A DNA stretch of 64,000 nt, taken from NCBI GenBank assembly GCA_017622875.1, contig JAGAQG010000002.1:1-64000 (forward strand), written 5' to 3'. Source of the DNA: Lachnospiraceae bacterium (GTDB lineage Bacteria; Bacillota; Clostridia; Lachnospirales; Lachnospiraceae). The notes beneath the pieces are model-generated. The model worked only from the letters and a program-made list of their open reading frames with translations. It was not told the DNA's origin and searched no databases. A program made the position numbers and the translations under genes. Below, piece after piece: positions 49,726 to 58,678 of the stretch (position 1 is the first letter of the stretch; each line of letters opens with the position of its first letter).

Positions 49726-49931
49726 TATTGAAAAATCATTTCTCACATGATATTATGAGGTCAAAGCAATGTATTTCTTAAAGGTTTTCTCGTGGTATTT
49801 ACCACATTCTTTGGAAGCTGCTCCGTCTATCTTTTCTGAAATCCTGCTTTATATCCATGAAAACATATGCAGGATTTCTATACCGCTGCATTAGAGCTCC
49901 TGCATGACAACTGCATAGGAGGTTAACAATA
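49726..49931 (+). repeat. 5' leader of Rpn remnant, copy 2
   Basis: This matches 20400-20610 over its whole length, including CACATTCTTTGGAAGCTGCT, the ATGCAGGA/TCCTGCAT stem and GCATAGGAGGTTAACAAT. In this copy the leader is joined to the middle of the gene by deletion of the start region. Confidence 0.75.
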
Positions 49932-50751
49932 TGTCATTGGTATGGACGATGACGGCATGCTATATTAGGTGGAAATGCAGAAAGTGGATACGCGTAATCT
50001 GCGGAAAAGAAGCCGATACTATCAGGCGCAGATTGATGTCACATTATTGGAACCCGGCTGTAAGGATTTTAATAAATTAAATGATCTTACTACAATTTTG
50101 GTAGCGCCTTTTGATATTTTCGGGCATGGATTATACCGGTATACTTTTGAAGAACATTGCCTTGAGGTTCCTGAACTTCGTTTAAACGACGGAGCCAGAC
50201 GAATTTTTATTAACACCAAAGGGGAAAATCCTGAGAATTTTTCACAGGAATTTCTTGATTTTATGGACTATATTAATGCTTCTTCTGATACAGTGGCAGA
50301 GAAAGCTGACAGTGACAAGATCAAAAAAATTCATGAGCGGGTTCGCACTGTACGGGCCTCGGAAAAGACGGGAGTGAAATTTATGCAATGGTGGGAAGAA
50401 AAAGCATACGCACGTGAAGAAGGATGGGCCGAAGGTCATGAAGAAGGACTTGCCGCTGGCCGTGAAGAGGGACTTGCCGCTGGCCGTGAAGAGGGACTTG
50501 CCGCTGGCCGTGAAGAGGGACTTGCCGCTGGCCGTGAAGAGGGACTTGCCGCTGGCCGTGAAACAGGAAAACTCTTTCTCTTGGTGCAGCAGGTGTGCCA
50601 AAAGCTCAAAAAAGGGCTGTCTCCGGAGACCATTTCTGAACATTTGGAAGCAGACATTGCTCAAATTCAGGAAATATGCGATATTGCTAATAAATCTGCT
50701 CCGAATTACAACATAGAATATATTATTAATGAGCTTTTAAACAAAAAATAG
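49932..50751 (+). pseudogene. Rpn/PD-(D/E)XK transposase family protein, 5'-deleted (copy 2)
   Basis: The family frame resumes right after the leader as VIGMDDDGMLY, meets a TAG where Gln is expected, then runs VEMQKVDTRNLRKRSRYYQA and on to the end. An ATG at 49969 opens 260 codons. The nuclease core EMQK and the conserved LNDLTTILVAPFDIFG are present. The N-terminal part kept by copy 1 is missing. The C-terminus has five GLAAGREE repeats. Probably inactive; the long residual frame may still be translated. Confidence 0.8.
50446..50565 (+). repeat. five 24-bp tandem repeats (GLAAGREE)
   Basis: Five nearly identical 24-base units encode GLAAGREE; the last ends in GRET. Copy 1 of the gene has a single unit. 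The near-identity at DNA level points to recent slippage expansion. Confidence 0.9.
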
Positions 50752-50769
50752 AAAAAGTGCGTCAAAAAA

Positions 50770-50810
50770 GGGAAGAAATCCAGCAAGCTGGAAGTCTTCC
50801 CTGATTTTTT
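50770..50810 (+). terminator. terminator after Rpn remnant copy 2
   Basis: GGGAAGA and TCTTCCC flank an inner CCAGC/GCTGG stem, followed by TGATTTTTT. A second GGGAG/CTCCC structure at about 50820-50870 probably ends the converging kinase gene. Confidence 0.7.
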
Positions 50811-50882
50811 CAAAAAGTGAGGGAGCCCCGCTCATAACTGCATCCATCAGCTATTTTTCGGCACTCCCTTTATACCTATTCA

Positions 50883-51862
50883 TTATTTAGGAATCACAAT
50901 CCGCAAATGTAACCATTGTCCTTTGATCTCATAATCTGCGAATCCGCCATATTTTTTACAAAAGCTTACGATAGAGCGGGTTCCAATTCCATGGCCCGGT
51001 TCTTTAGATACTGGTCTGCCTTCATCATCCAGTTCAATTGTCCCAGCAAAAGGATTGCTGATCTGAAACATCAGATTCGCTCCTACAGCACTTCTGCATT
51101 TTATCATGCGTTCTTCTTCCGGAAGCTTTTCACATGCATTGATTGCATTTTCCAGTGCATTGGCAAACACAACAGAAAGTTCTGTCACATCTACTGACAG
51201 TTCTTTGGGAATCGCCAGGGATGATTCGACCAGAATCCCCTTTGACTTTGCCTCAGCAAAAAACAGATTCAATACAATGTCCAGTACCGGATTGTCACAA
51301 ACACGCTCGATCTTCACCTGCTGCAGCCTTTCGTTGGAAACATCAATATATTTTTTCGCTTCCTCGTAATCTCCTTTTTCCAGCATCAGACGCAAAGTAA
51401 GCAGACGATGACGCAGGTCATGACGTTCAATGCGGATACGTTCCTCTGTTTCCAGGGCCTGGATAATGCGCTGCTCAATATGCCCGATCTGAAGTTTCAA
51501 TCGCTCTTTATCACGCTGTTCCTTATGCATCTTCTGCTCATACCACAACATTCGGAAAATGTTTCCATACATGATTGGCATTAAACTCATCACCAACAGT
51601 ATAATTGGAATATCTCTCTGTCTTCTCGTGATAAACGTCGGAAAAGTTGTCATCCAAAAGATTATAACTAAAAAACAAAGCGTGCATCCCTATACTTTGC
51701 AAGCAAAATAAAGAACAAAAAGCTTGGTATCACAACTGCCATGATAATCTTTCTTGTCTTATTTCTAGGATACCTTGATTCAAAAACAGTACAAATAAGA
51801 CAAGGATATGTATCATTGACCAGGTCGTTGAAAAAAAGTTCAACCCTTCTCTTATCATTCAT
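50883..51862 (-). pseudogene. GHKL sensor kinase with frameshifted, shortened membrane region
   Basis: The reading starts MNDKRRVELFFNDLVNDTYP at 51862 after GAGGGGGAAA. It stops at TAG (51668) inside a G-T6 run, and continues one frame over as LVIIFWMTTFPTFITRRQRD to 50883. The cytoplasmic part is complete: phospho-acceptor His in RHDLRHRLL, N box VVFANALENAINACE and G box GHGIGTRSI. Only about three membrane segments remain, fewer than the kinase at 36962. Its start overlaps the regulator by eight bases. Either decayed or split by a sequencing error. Confidence 0.7.
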
Positions 51863-52595
51863 TTTCCCCCTCAAACCAGTAGTCAATCCAATTTTTGCGC
51901 AATGCACTGCATGCAGTTTTCGGTACTGACAGCCTTTTTCCGTTTGTAAATACAATACAGTTTTTTTCTATAGATTTTATATAGAACAAATTGATTACAA
52001 AGCTGGCTCCACACGGTACAAAACGCTTATCCGCAAACAATGGGTTAACTGCCTCCATGAAGGAAATTCTTTGTGATGTGCTTGTAACTACCTCCCCACG
52101 AATCATATTAAAACACAGGCATTTGCGTACAAGTTCCACATAACAGATATCATCAAATGCCAACAATTCCGTATCATTTTTCGTCTTTACAGACATTTTT
52201 TTGTTTCGCTGCTTTTTTATTTTCTCCACAGCAACATTCATTACTTCATATAGTCTCTCAATTTTTACCGGCTTAAGCAGATAATTAAAAGCGGCTACAA
52301 GATAGGATTCCACCACAAATTCTTTCGAAGTTGTAAGATAAATAATCATTCCATTATCATTCTGCTCTCTCAGTCTCTCTGCTGTCTCAATCCCATTCAT
52401 TACGGGCATAATCACTTCAAGAATATAAATATTATATCTGCCTTCCGATGATACATCTTCGAGCAGCTCATTACCAGAAGCAAATGTACTGATTTTTGCC
52501 GGTATCTCGGAATATTTCGCGAAATATTCCTCTATCAAAGCAGCAGTGGTTTCTCTCCACTCCTGCTCATCATCACATACCGCAATTTTTATCAC
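51855..52595 (-). CDS. LytTR response regulator with Glu at the phospho-acceptor site
   Basis: This 246-residue regulator starts at GTG (52595) after GGAGGAG. The receiver begins IKIAVCDDEQEW and keeps the acidic pair, Thr (YLTTS) and Lys (LLKPVK). The segment aligned with IILLDVVMP reads IYILEVIMP, so residue 60 is Glu (codon GAA) in place of Asp. The LytTR domain (FDDICYVELVRKCLCFNM, then RFVPCGASFVINLFYI) is complete. It starts 23 bases after the broken patB copy. An Asp-to-Glu change can mimic phosphorylation. Confidence 0.9.
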   Translation of the reverse strand: MIKIAVCDDEQEWRETTAALIEEYFAKYSEIPAKISTFASGNELLEDVSSEGRYNIYILEVIMPVMNGIETAERLREQNDNGMIIYLTTSKEFVVESYLVAAFNYLLKPVKIERLYEVMNVAVEKIKKQRNKKMSVKTKNDTELLAFDDICYVELVRKCLCFNMIRGEVVTSTSQRISFMEAVNPLFADKRFVPCGASFVINLFYIKSIEKNCIVFTNGKRLSVPKTACSALRKNWIDYWFEGENE

Positions 52596-52618
52596 TCGTG
52601 TCTCCTCCAACAAGTTAC

Positions 52619-53730
52619 TTATTTAAAAACATATTTATTTAATCTTTCAAAGGCTTCCTGCACCCTCGCAAATGGCAGTGCCAGATTCATGCGGATACCA
52701 TAAGCTCCATGGAAGGCTCGTCCGTCCTGCCAAAGTACGCCGACTTCCAGGCCGGCCTTCTGCACATTGTCCATTGTCTTACCATGTTCTTTGTAAAAAC
52801 TTCTTTCAGCTCGTCCAGCCATTCATATCCTTCTGGTTCATAAGCACCGATGAGTGCATACATAGAAAGAACATTCATGCTGTTATAATGACTCAAAGAA
52901 GATTCCTTGCGGATTCTGTCACGCAGCCAAGGATTGTAAATAATATGATAGCTTCCGATCAATCCTGCAAGATTAAATGTTTTCGACGGCGCATAAAATG
53001 CGATGGTACGCATTTTCGCATCCTCTGAAACAGACTGTGTCGGGATATGATGGTTGTCTGCCAGATAAAGGTCAGACCAGATTTCATCAGAAATCACATA
53101 AACATTGTGCTTTTTGAAAAGCTCCATGGCTTTTTCAATTTCCCAGCATTCCCATGCACGGCCTGTCGGGTTATGAGGACTGCACATAATTGCTGTGTGG
53201 ATCTGCTGTTCCACAAGCTTTTTCTCCATATCCTCATAATCCATACGCCATACATTATTTTCATCACGCACCAGTGGGCTATGTACCAACTCATATCCTG
53301 CATTGCCAAGGGCATTGGTAAACCCAACATAAGTCGGAGAATGCACTAAGATCTTATCTCCCTGAGAACAGAGAATTCCTGCAGCACTCACTACACCGCC
53401 AAGTACTCCGTTTTCATAGCCGATGCATTCCGCGGTCAGACCCTCTACGTGATTTCTCGTAGACTGCCATTTAATGATAGCATTATAATATTCTTCTCTT
53501 GGTTCAAAATATCCAAACACAGGATGTTCCAGACGTTTTTTGATAGCTGCAGGAATTGTCGGTGCTGCGGCAAAATTCATGTCTGCCACCCACATAGGAA
53601 TTGCATCAAATCCTTCTTTTAAAGGGACGCCAAAATATCCTTCTCCCGACGCTCTTGCAGCTGCCGGCATATCCACTGCCAGCGCATCATTTCCATGACG
53701 TTCAATGATCGTCTCAAAATCGTATTTCAT
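52619..53730 (-). pseudogene. MalY/PatB-family C-S lyase, internally deleted (copy B)
   Basis: Codons 1-331 follow copy A closely, including WVADMNFAAAPTIPAAI, HNPTGRAWECWE and the PLP lysine in YAPSKTFNLAGLIGSYH. After KEVFTKN the frame goes wrong. The C-terminal part resumes in another frame as YKEHGKTMDNVQKAGLEVGV and ends KYVFK at 52619. About 34 residues present in copy A (ADYACDFIEKNW ... EEWC) are missing. The loss lies between two short CAAAGAA-like repeats. The active-site Lys remains but the C-terminal domain is broken. Confidence 0.88.
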
Positions 53731-53740
53731 CCTCTTCCTC

Positions 53741-54553
53741 CTATCTCATAAATAAATATTCGTATTTTCTCATTTGTTCATAGATAATCGTTTCCACCCT
53801 ATTTTTTTCTTCTTTAGAATAATTGTCTGCATGATTCAGGATTTCCCTAACATCCTGCTTTTCAAAGTGAAACTGTAAATTTGATTTATATAAAGCTTCT
53901 GAAATGTCCAGCTGCTCATCAAAATCACTGCAAATTGTTTTGGCCTGAGGCTGTTTCATCAGACCATACATATCTGCCTGCAATGGATAATCCATTTTCG
54001 TATCCGCCAAAAGTCCTGCTCCGTTATCAAAAATCGGACAATATGCAAACTCTCCTTTTTCATTCATTAGCACAGCAATATTATGGGTATGACGATCCTC
54101 ATTTAAAAAGAAGGCATCTATCGTAAAAAGCTTGTTAAGATAGATTCCAAATTCTTTCAAACCTGTCATTCGTTCCACTTGCTCCACAATGAAATGCATT
54201 CTGCTTTCATGATCTGAAATTTTGTAAATTGCTTTATAAAGACTCTCCCCAAAGAAATTCTGAAACAATCTCTCTAAGGTAATCAGCTGCCATCCCTGTT
54301 CAAGGAAATTTGCACTTTTTACACCTGTATAAATCGTTGCCTTATATTTTATCTTTTCTAACTCATATAAAACAAATTCATTTTCCGAAAGGGATGATTT
54401 TTTTAGCAAATGAGAAATCACATATTCTGTCAATCCTTCATAGCCTGTATAGTCGGCCTTATACCAAATCCCCTGATTTTCCCATTTCAGCTGATTTCCT
54501 TTGGAAGATTGCCGATCATTTTTTCTGATATCTTGTTCAAACAATTCTATCAT
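53741..54553 (-). CDS. HipT/HipA-like kinase toxin candidate (copy B)
   Basis: This 270-residue paralogue of the 39540 gene is identical at roughly four in five positions by eye. The kinase motifs are unchanged: WYKADYTGYEG, LNEDRHTHNIAVL and CPIFDNGAGLL. Differences cluster in the helical segments outside the active site. It begins four bases after the partner regulator instead of overlapping it. Confidence 0.8.
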   Translation of the reverse strand: MIELFEQDIRKNDRQSSKGNQLKWENQGIWYKADYTGYEGLTEYVISHLLKKSSLSENEFVLYELEKIKYKATIYTGVKSANFLEQGWQLITLERLFQNFFGESLYKAIYKISDHESRMHFIVEQVERMTGLKEFGIYLNKLFTIDAFFLNEDRHTHNIAVLMNEKGEFAYCPIFDNGAGLLADTKMDYPLQADMYGLMKQPQAKTICSDFDEQLDISEALYKSNLQFHFEKQDVREILNHADNYSKEEKNRVETIIYEQMRKYEYLFMR

Positions 54554-54557
54554 CCGG

Positions 54558-55106
54558 CTACCTCTCTATCCTGATCCAGAAATCGTCCTCCGCCATCCTT
54601 CCCTCCGTCTTCTCAATAATCATAAACGGATCGTAAAATGGAAGATCCAAATCTTTCAAAATCAATTTCATTTTATCACGGCTTTCAGGAAAACAGCGTG
54701 ATTTCAAAAACTCCTCATACATTTGATAATCCGGTTGCTCTTCTCTTCCGAATGCCCGAAACATCAGATTCTCTGTATAATTTTGGATTTTGACCTCGCG
54801 TTTCATCTCATTTACGTCAATCACCGTACAGATTGTCTGCTGATGCATATAGTATAGCCTGATTGGGAATTTCTTTTCCGGAAGTCTCACATTTTCAACA
54901 TATTCCGGGTACTTTTCCAACATCTTCAGCAAAAGACAAACTGGTCCATTGATCATATCTTTGCTTCTTTCCCATCTTTCAATCGTCGGCTTGGAGCAAT
55001 TAACCAGTTGAGCGAACTCTTTTTGCGTAAGTCCCAGCTGCTTTCTCACTCTTTTTATTTCTTCTGCAGTTGTGTATTCTGGTGTAACAAACAGCTTCTC
55101 TTGCAT
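54558..55106 (-). CDS. XRE regulator fused to a HipS-like domain (antitoxin candidate, copy B)
   Basis: This 182-residue protein starts at MQEKLFVTPEYTT (ATG 55106), as in copy A; the longer frame upstream runs through the operator. The recognition region reads FAQLVNCSKPTIERWERSKD, versus FAQLIGCSKPTVERWERSED in copy A. The C-terminal HipS-like part (FYDPFMIIEKTEGRMAEDDF) is conserved, but the last four residues of copy A are absent. Confidence 0.75.
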   Translation of the reverse strand: MQEKLFVTPEYTTAEEIKRVRKQLGLTQKEFAQLVNCSKPTIERWERSKDMINGPVCLLLKMLEKYPEYVENVRLPEKKFPIRLYYMHQQTICTVIDVNEMKREVKIQNYTENLMFRAFGREEQPDYQMYEEFLKSRCFPESRDKMKLILKDLDLPFYDPFMIIEKTEGRMAEDDFWIRIER

Positions 55107-55137
55107 AAAGACTTTTCCTTTCCACTCTATAAAACAT

Positions 55138-55192
55138 ATTAAACCATCAAAACAATTGTTTGTAAAGCAAAAAAACAATTATTTTGATGGTT
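55138..55192 (-). promoter_or_regulatory. promoter and palindromic operator of the HipBS/HipT-like pair (copy B)
   Basis: TTTACA (55161-55166) and TTTAAT (55138-55143) are 17 bases apart. The inverted repeat arms are at 55142-55161 and 55173-55192 with the same 11-base loop as copy A. Two positions changed: one pair is replaced on both sides and one has become a G-U type pair in the minus-strand RNA. Confidence 0.75.
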
Positions 55193-55197
55193 TATAA

Positions 55198-55470
55198 TTA
55201 TTCTTCCATATGAAGATACGCCTGAGCGACCCTATTGTATTCGAATTCCTTTTCGATTTTCTGGACTGTAAAGTCATCACCCTCGATCACGCTCAGATAA
55301 ATATATCTTGCGTCATCATTAATGGTATCATCTTCCACTACAGCTCCAACCACATAATGCTGATCTTCAAAATCAAATTCATCCACAACTGCCATTTCCA
55401 CATCGGAACCGTCCCTTGCTGTCACGTGAAATGTCACATATTCCTGAAATTCGTTCTCCATGTTTTCCAT
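55198..55470 (-). CDS. DUF1292 family protein (copy B)
   Basis: This 90-residue paralogue of the 41002 gene has the same pattern (EYVTFHVTARDGSDVEMAVV, ARYIYLSVIEGDDFTVQKI). It differs at about ten positions, mostly conservative. Intact. Function unknown. Confidence 0.8.
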   Translation of the reverse strand: MENMENEFQEYVTFHVTARDGSDVEMAVVDEFDFEDQHYVVGAVVEDDTINDDARYIYLSVIEGDDFTVQKIEKEFEYNRVAQAYLHMEE

Positions 55471-55485
55471 ATCGTCCTCCTATTT

Positions 55486-56226
55486 CTAACCTTCTAAATG
55501 AGAAATAATCTCTCTTTTATATTGTAAGAAATTTTCGGACAAATTAAAATCCTTTTTTCGAGGTTTTGACTCTTTTATGACAATTTCTTTGGTAAGTGTC
55601 CCCGGTCTTCCTGTCAGCAGATAGATTCTGTCAGACAGAAGAATCGCCTCGTCAATGTCATGGGTGATAAAAAGTGTCGACAATTTAATCTTTTCCATCA
55701 CATCCAGATACCACTCATGAACCGCTCCCTTGGTCAACATATCCAATGCAGAAAATGGTTCATCCAGAAGCGCCACCTTTTCGGAAAAAAGATAGGTGCG
55801 TAGAAGTGCCGCTCTCTGTTTCATACCGCCGGACAATTGTGCAGGATATTTCTTTTCCGTACCTTCCAGCCCAAATTCCGCAAAATAACCGGATGCCTTT
55901 TCTCTTGCTTCTTCCTTTTTCATTCCTCGGATTACAAGCGGCAGAGCCACATTGTCCACGATAGTGCGGTATGGCAAAAGCAGATCCTTTTGAAGCATGT
56001 AACTGACATTTCCCGGTTTTCCGGTAATATCTTCACTCTCCAGATAAATTTTTCCTTCATCCGGCATGCTAAGACCGGCAATCATATTAAAAAGAGTCGT
56101 TTTTCCGCCTCCACTGACGCCAAGGAGGGAGACAATCTCCCCCTCCTTTAGCTCCAGTGAAATATTCTCAATGATTTTTTCTCCGTCAAATGATTTTGAA
56201 ACGCCTTTTACTTCTAAAACCGGCAT
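55486..56226 (-). CDS. ABC transporter ATPase, ThiZ-like (copy B)
   Basis: 246 residues with all ATPase motifs intact: GVSGGGKTT, LSGGMKQRAALLRT, VALLDEPFSALD, LFITHDIDEA. Nearly identical to the 41296 gene. It belongs to the second TPP-controlled pyrimidine importer and looks functional. Confidence 0.93.
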   Translation of the reverse strand: MPVLEVKGVSKSFDGEKIIENISLELKEGEIVSLLGVSGGGKTTLFNMIAGLSMPDEGKIYLESEDITGKPGNVSYMLQKDLLLPYRTIVDNVALPLVIRGMKKEEAREKASGYFAEFGLEGTEKKYPAQLSGGMKQRAALLRTYLFSEKVALLDEPFSALDMLTKGAVHEWYLDVMEKIKLSTLFITHDIDEAILLSDRIYLLTGRPGTLTKEIVIKESKPRKKDFNLSENFLQYKREIISHLEG

Positions 56227-56236
56227 TTGCTTCCTC

Positions 56237-57292
56237 CTACTGTGGCAGATATTCGTTTGTGAATCCTGAGTTCAGTTTCACCGTTCCCTCTACCAGTTCA
56301 TTGTCATTTACCCACTGATAAAAATTATTCCAGCGGTCAGCGTCGATAAATCCCCAGTATGGTGCGTCGGCCCTGTACTGGTCTGCAAGATAATTCTGGC
56401 TTGCCACTACAAGCTCTTTATCAAGTTCCGGTGCGGCACTACATAAAATTTCTGCTGCTTCTTCCGGATTTTCAATGGCAAATTCATAGCCTTTGCTCAA
56501 GGCACTTAAAAATGCTTTTGCAGTTTCCGGATTTTCTTCCAGGAATTTATCTCCGGAAATAATGACTGGTGTGTAATAATCGAATACCGGATCAATATCT
56601 GCAAATGCAAAGTAATCTGTATCAAGACCTTCCAGCTCTGTCTTAACCCCTGCCCATGCGTAGAAAATCCAGATGGAATCTACAGCGTTTGTTTTCAGCG
56701 CTGATACTTCATCTGTAACAGTACTTGGAATCAATTCTACTTTAGAGTAATCTCCTCCGTCTCCTTCAACAACCTTCTGAATTGTTGCAAGTTCGATTGC
56801 CCCATTCCATGTTGCATAGGAATGTCCTTCCATTCCTTTCGGAGTATCCATTCCCTCGCCTGCACGGGAAATGATACCGGATGTATTATGCTGAATCACG
56901 GATGCCACTGCTGTGACAGGAAGCGATTCCCCTTCTACAAATGCAGGTGCCAGAGAATCCTGGAAAGATACACCAAACTGTGCTTTTCCGGATGCTACAA
57001 GAACAACTGCACCATCTTCCGGCGGCTGAACGATTTCTACTTCCAGTCCGGCTTCTTCAAAGAATCCCTTTTCCTGTGCTACATATAAACCTGTGTGATT
57101 TGTATTTGGCGTCCAGTCCAGTACAAATGTAATCTTTTCCAGTTCTTTTTCTTCCGCAGCTTCTGAAACTTCCGCCGACTCTGCGCTTTGGGTTTCCGCT
57201 GCTGGTTCTGTTGTATTTTCTTTTGCTCCACAGCCTGTGATCATACCAAATGTCATGGCTGCAATAAGCAGTAAACTCATTATTTTCTTCAT
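56237..57292 (-). CDS. ThiY-like pyrimidine-precursor binding lipoprotein (copy B)
   Basis: This 351-residue paralogue of the 42047 gene has a lipobox (TFGMITGC). It has a longer acidic linker after the lipid anchor (TEPAAETQSAESAEVSEAAE), while the ligand-binding segments (DWTPNTNHTGLYVAQEKGFF, VQPPEDGAVVLVASGKAQFG) are unchanged. So specificity is probably the same. Confidence 0.92.
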   Translation of the reverse strand: MKKIMSLLLIAAMTFGMITGCGAKENTTEPAAETQSAESAEVSEAAEEKELEKITFVLDWTPNTNHTGLYVAQEKGFFEEAGLEVEIVQPPEDGAVVLVASGKAQFGVSFQDSLAPAFVEGESLPVTAVASVIQHNTSGIISRAGEGMDTPKGMEGHSYATWNGAIELATIQKVVEGDGGDYSKVELIPSTVTDEVSALKTNAVDSIWIFYAWAGVKTELEGLDTDYFAFADIDPVFDYYTPVIISGDKFLEENPETAKAFLSALSKGYEFAIENPEEAAEILCSAAPELDKELVVASQNYLADQYRADAPYWGFIDADRWNNFYQWVNDNELVEGTVKLNSGFTNEYLPQ

Positions 57293-57299
57293 ATTAAAA

Positions 57300-58061
57300 T
57301 TACTCCTTTTCCCAAGGCATACATTTCTTCTGCAAAAGGTCTACGCCCTTCATTAACAATAAGCTGATAATGGAAATCAGGAAAATGACCGCAAACATTT
57401 TGTCGAAAGAAAATGCCTTTTTAACACGTGTCATATAAACACCAAGTCCGCTGAATCCTCCCAGCCATTCAGAAATCACCGCACCTACCACTGCATAGGA
57501 TGCAGAGATGCGAAGTCCTGCAAAGAACTGAGACATTGCTCCCGGCAATTTTACTACCGAAAAAATCTGCCATCTGCCTGCCCCCATGGCTCTCAAAAGA
57601 TTGATAGAATCCTGATCTGCCGCTTTAAAACCGTTTAATAATCCCACTGTAATTGGGAAAAATGTCGTAATCACGATCAGAATGACCTTCGGCGCCATTT
57701 CATAGCCAAACCATAAAACAAGCAGCGGCGCAATGGCAACCGTTGGGATTGTCTGACTAAGTACAATGAGTGGATAACATGCTTTATATAGCGGTTCGAA
57801 CTGATCCATCAAAACTGCCATGACAAATCCAAGCAGAATTCCAAGTGCCAGACCGATAAATGCTTCAGATAAGGTTACCAGAGAATGTTCCATCAAAGTG
57901 GGAAATTCTTCGATAAAAGCCTTTACGACCTGTACCGGCGATGGCAGCATAAAGCTGTCTACCACACCAAAGGAACAGATCATCTGCCAGAGAATCAGCA
58001 CAATGGCAATCGCAGAAACGGACCATATTTTACTGGTGGTGTTTTGTAACTTTCTTTTCAA
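57300..58061 (-). CDS. ABC transporter permease, ThiX-like (copy B)
   Basis: This 253-residue protein is nearly identical to the 43086 gene. The same TTG start and the same 32-base overlap with the preceding gene are kept. EAA-type loop GLLNGFKAADQDSINLLRAM is intact. Confidence 0.9.
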   Translation of the reverse strand: MKRKLQNTTSKIWSVSAIAIVLILWQMICSFGVVDSFMLPSPVQVVKAFIEEFPTLMEHSLVTLSEAFIGLALGILLGFVMAVLMDQFEPLYKACYPLIVLSQTIPTVAIAPLLVLWFGYEMAPKVILIVITTFFPITVGLLNGFKAADQDSINLLRAMGAGRWQIFSVVKLPGAMSQFFAGLRISASYAVVGAVISEWLGGFSGLGVYMTRVKKAFSFDKMFAVIFLISIISLLLMKGVDLLQKKCMPWEKE

Positions 58062-58326
58062 TGGTTAATACGTCTCCTTCCGGACGATAGTTGATCTTTA
58101 CATAAGCGGATACTGATTTTGCACCTGCTCTGACTGCTACCTTCTGACATTCTTTGATGATCTCCATCAGCTCGTCATAGTCTCCTTCGATGGATGTCTC
58201 ACATGGCCCTACAAAATAATTAAGCCCTGTTGACTGAATATAGGCAATGACTTCATCTACAATTCTAATAACTTCATCATCACTGTTTACCTTTGGCAGC
58301 ACCTGAATCGCTACGCTTGCATTCAT
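58030..58326 (-). CDS. MTH1187/YkoF-type thiamine-binding protein (copy B)
   Basis: 98 residues, differing from the 43816 protein at only about six positions (for example TGLNYFVGPCETSIEGDYDE is identical). First gene behind the second TPP riboswitch. Confidence 0.88.
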   Translation of the reverse strand: MNASVAIQVLPKVNSDDEVIRIVDEVIAYIQSTGLNYFVGPCETSIEGDYDELMEIIKECQKVAVRAGAKSVSAYVKINYRPEGDVLTIEKKVTKHHQ

Positions 58327-58420
58327 TTTCTTTTTCTCCTTTCAGATTGCATTCTAATGATACACCTGACTTGATAGAGTGCATTTTATATTCTGTTCAC
58401 CGCACGCCTGTAAACAAAAT

Positions 58421-58452
58421 AAAAACACCTGAGTATCCAGATACTCAGGTGT
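58421..58452 (-). terminator. TPP-controlled terminator (copy B)
   Basis: A perfect 12-bp stem, ACACCTGAGTAT with ATACTCAGGTGT, closes a four-base loop and is followed by T-rich sequence on the minus strand. It corresponds to 44213-44246. Confidence 0.85.
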
Positions 58453-58482
58453 CAGAATTTCAGTTCTTCTACGAAATGTACT

Positions 58483-58568
58483 CTTCCTACGCTGGCATTA
58501 TCCAGATCAGGTTCATGGGTCCCAAGGCTACACCACCTTGTCTCAGCCGGCCGATTTACCAGCGCCCC
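58483..58568 (-). ncRNA. TPP riboswitch (copy B)
   Basis: It has the same conserved parts as copy A (GGGGCGCTGG, GGCTGAGA, ACCCATGAACCTGATCTGG, ATAATGCCAGCGTAGGAAG). The variable stem differs completely in sequence (CAAGGTGG/CCTTGG instead of ATGAGG..TTTCTC). The core is intact. Confidence 0.97.
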
Positions 58569-58588
58569 GTCTATTTATTAACGTAATC

Positions 58589-58617
58589 AGTTTACTACCA
58601 GACATAAAAATTGTCAA
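58589..58617 (-). promoter_or_regulatory. promoter upstream of the TPP riboswitch (copy B)
   Basis: TTGACA (58612-58617) and TAAACT (58589-58594), 17 bases apart, same boxes as copy A although most flanking sequence differs. Confidence 0.7.
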
Positions 58618-58678
58618 TTTTCTTTTATAACACTTTTAAGCAATCTTTTAAGCAATTTTCCAGTTAGCGAACCATCTT

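Noticed and set aside
50414-50716. Open frame with repeated KRDLPLAV units
   Set aside because: Alternate frame through the GLAAGREE repeats of the Rpn remnant.
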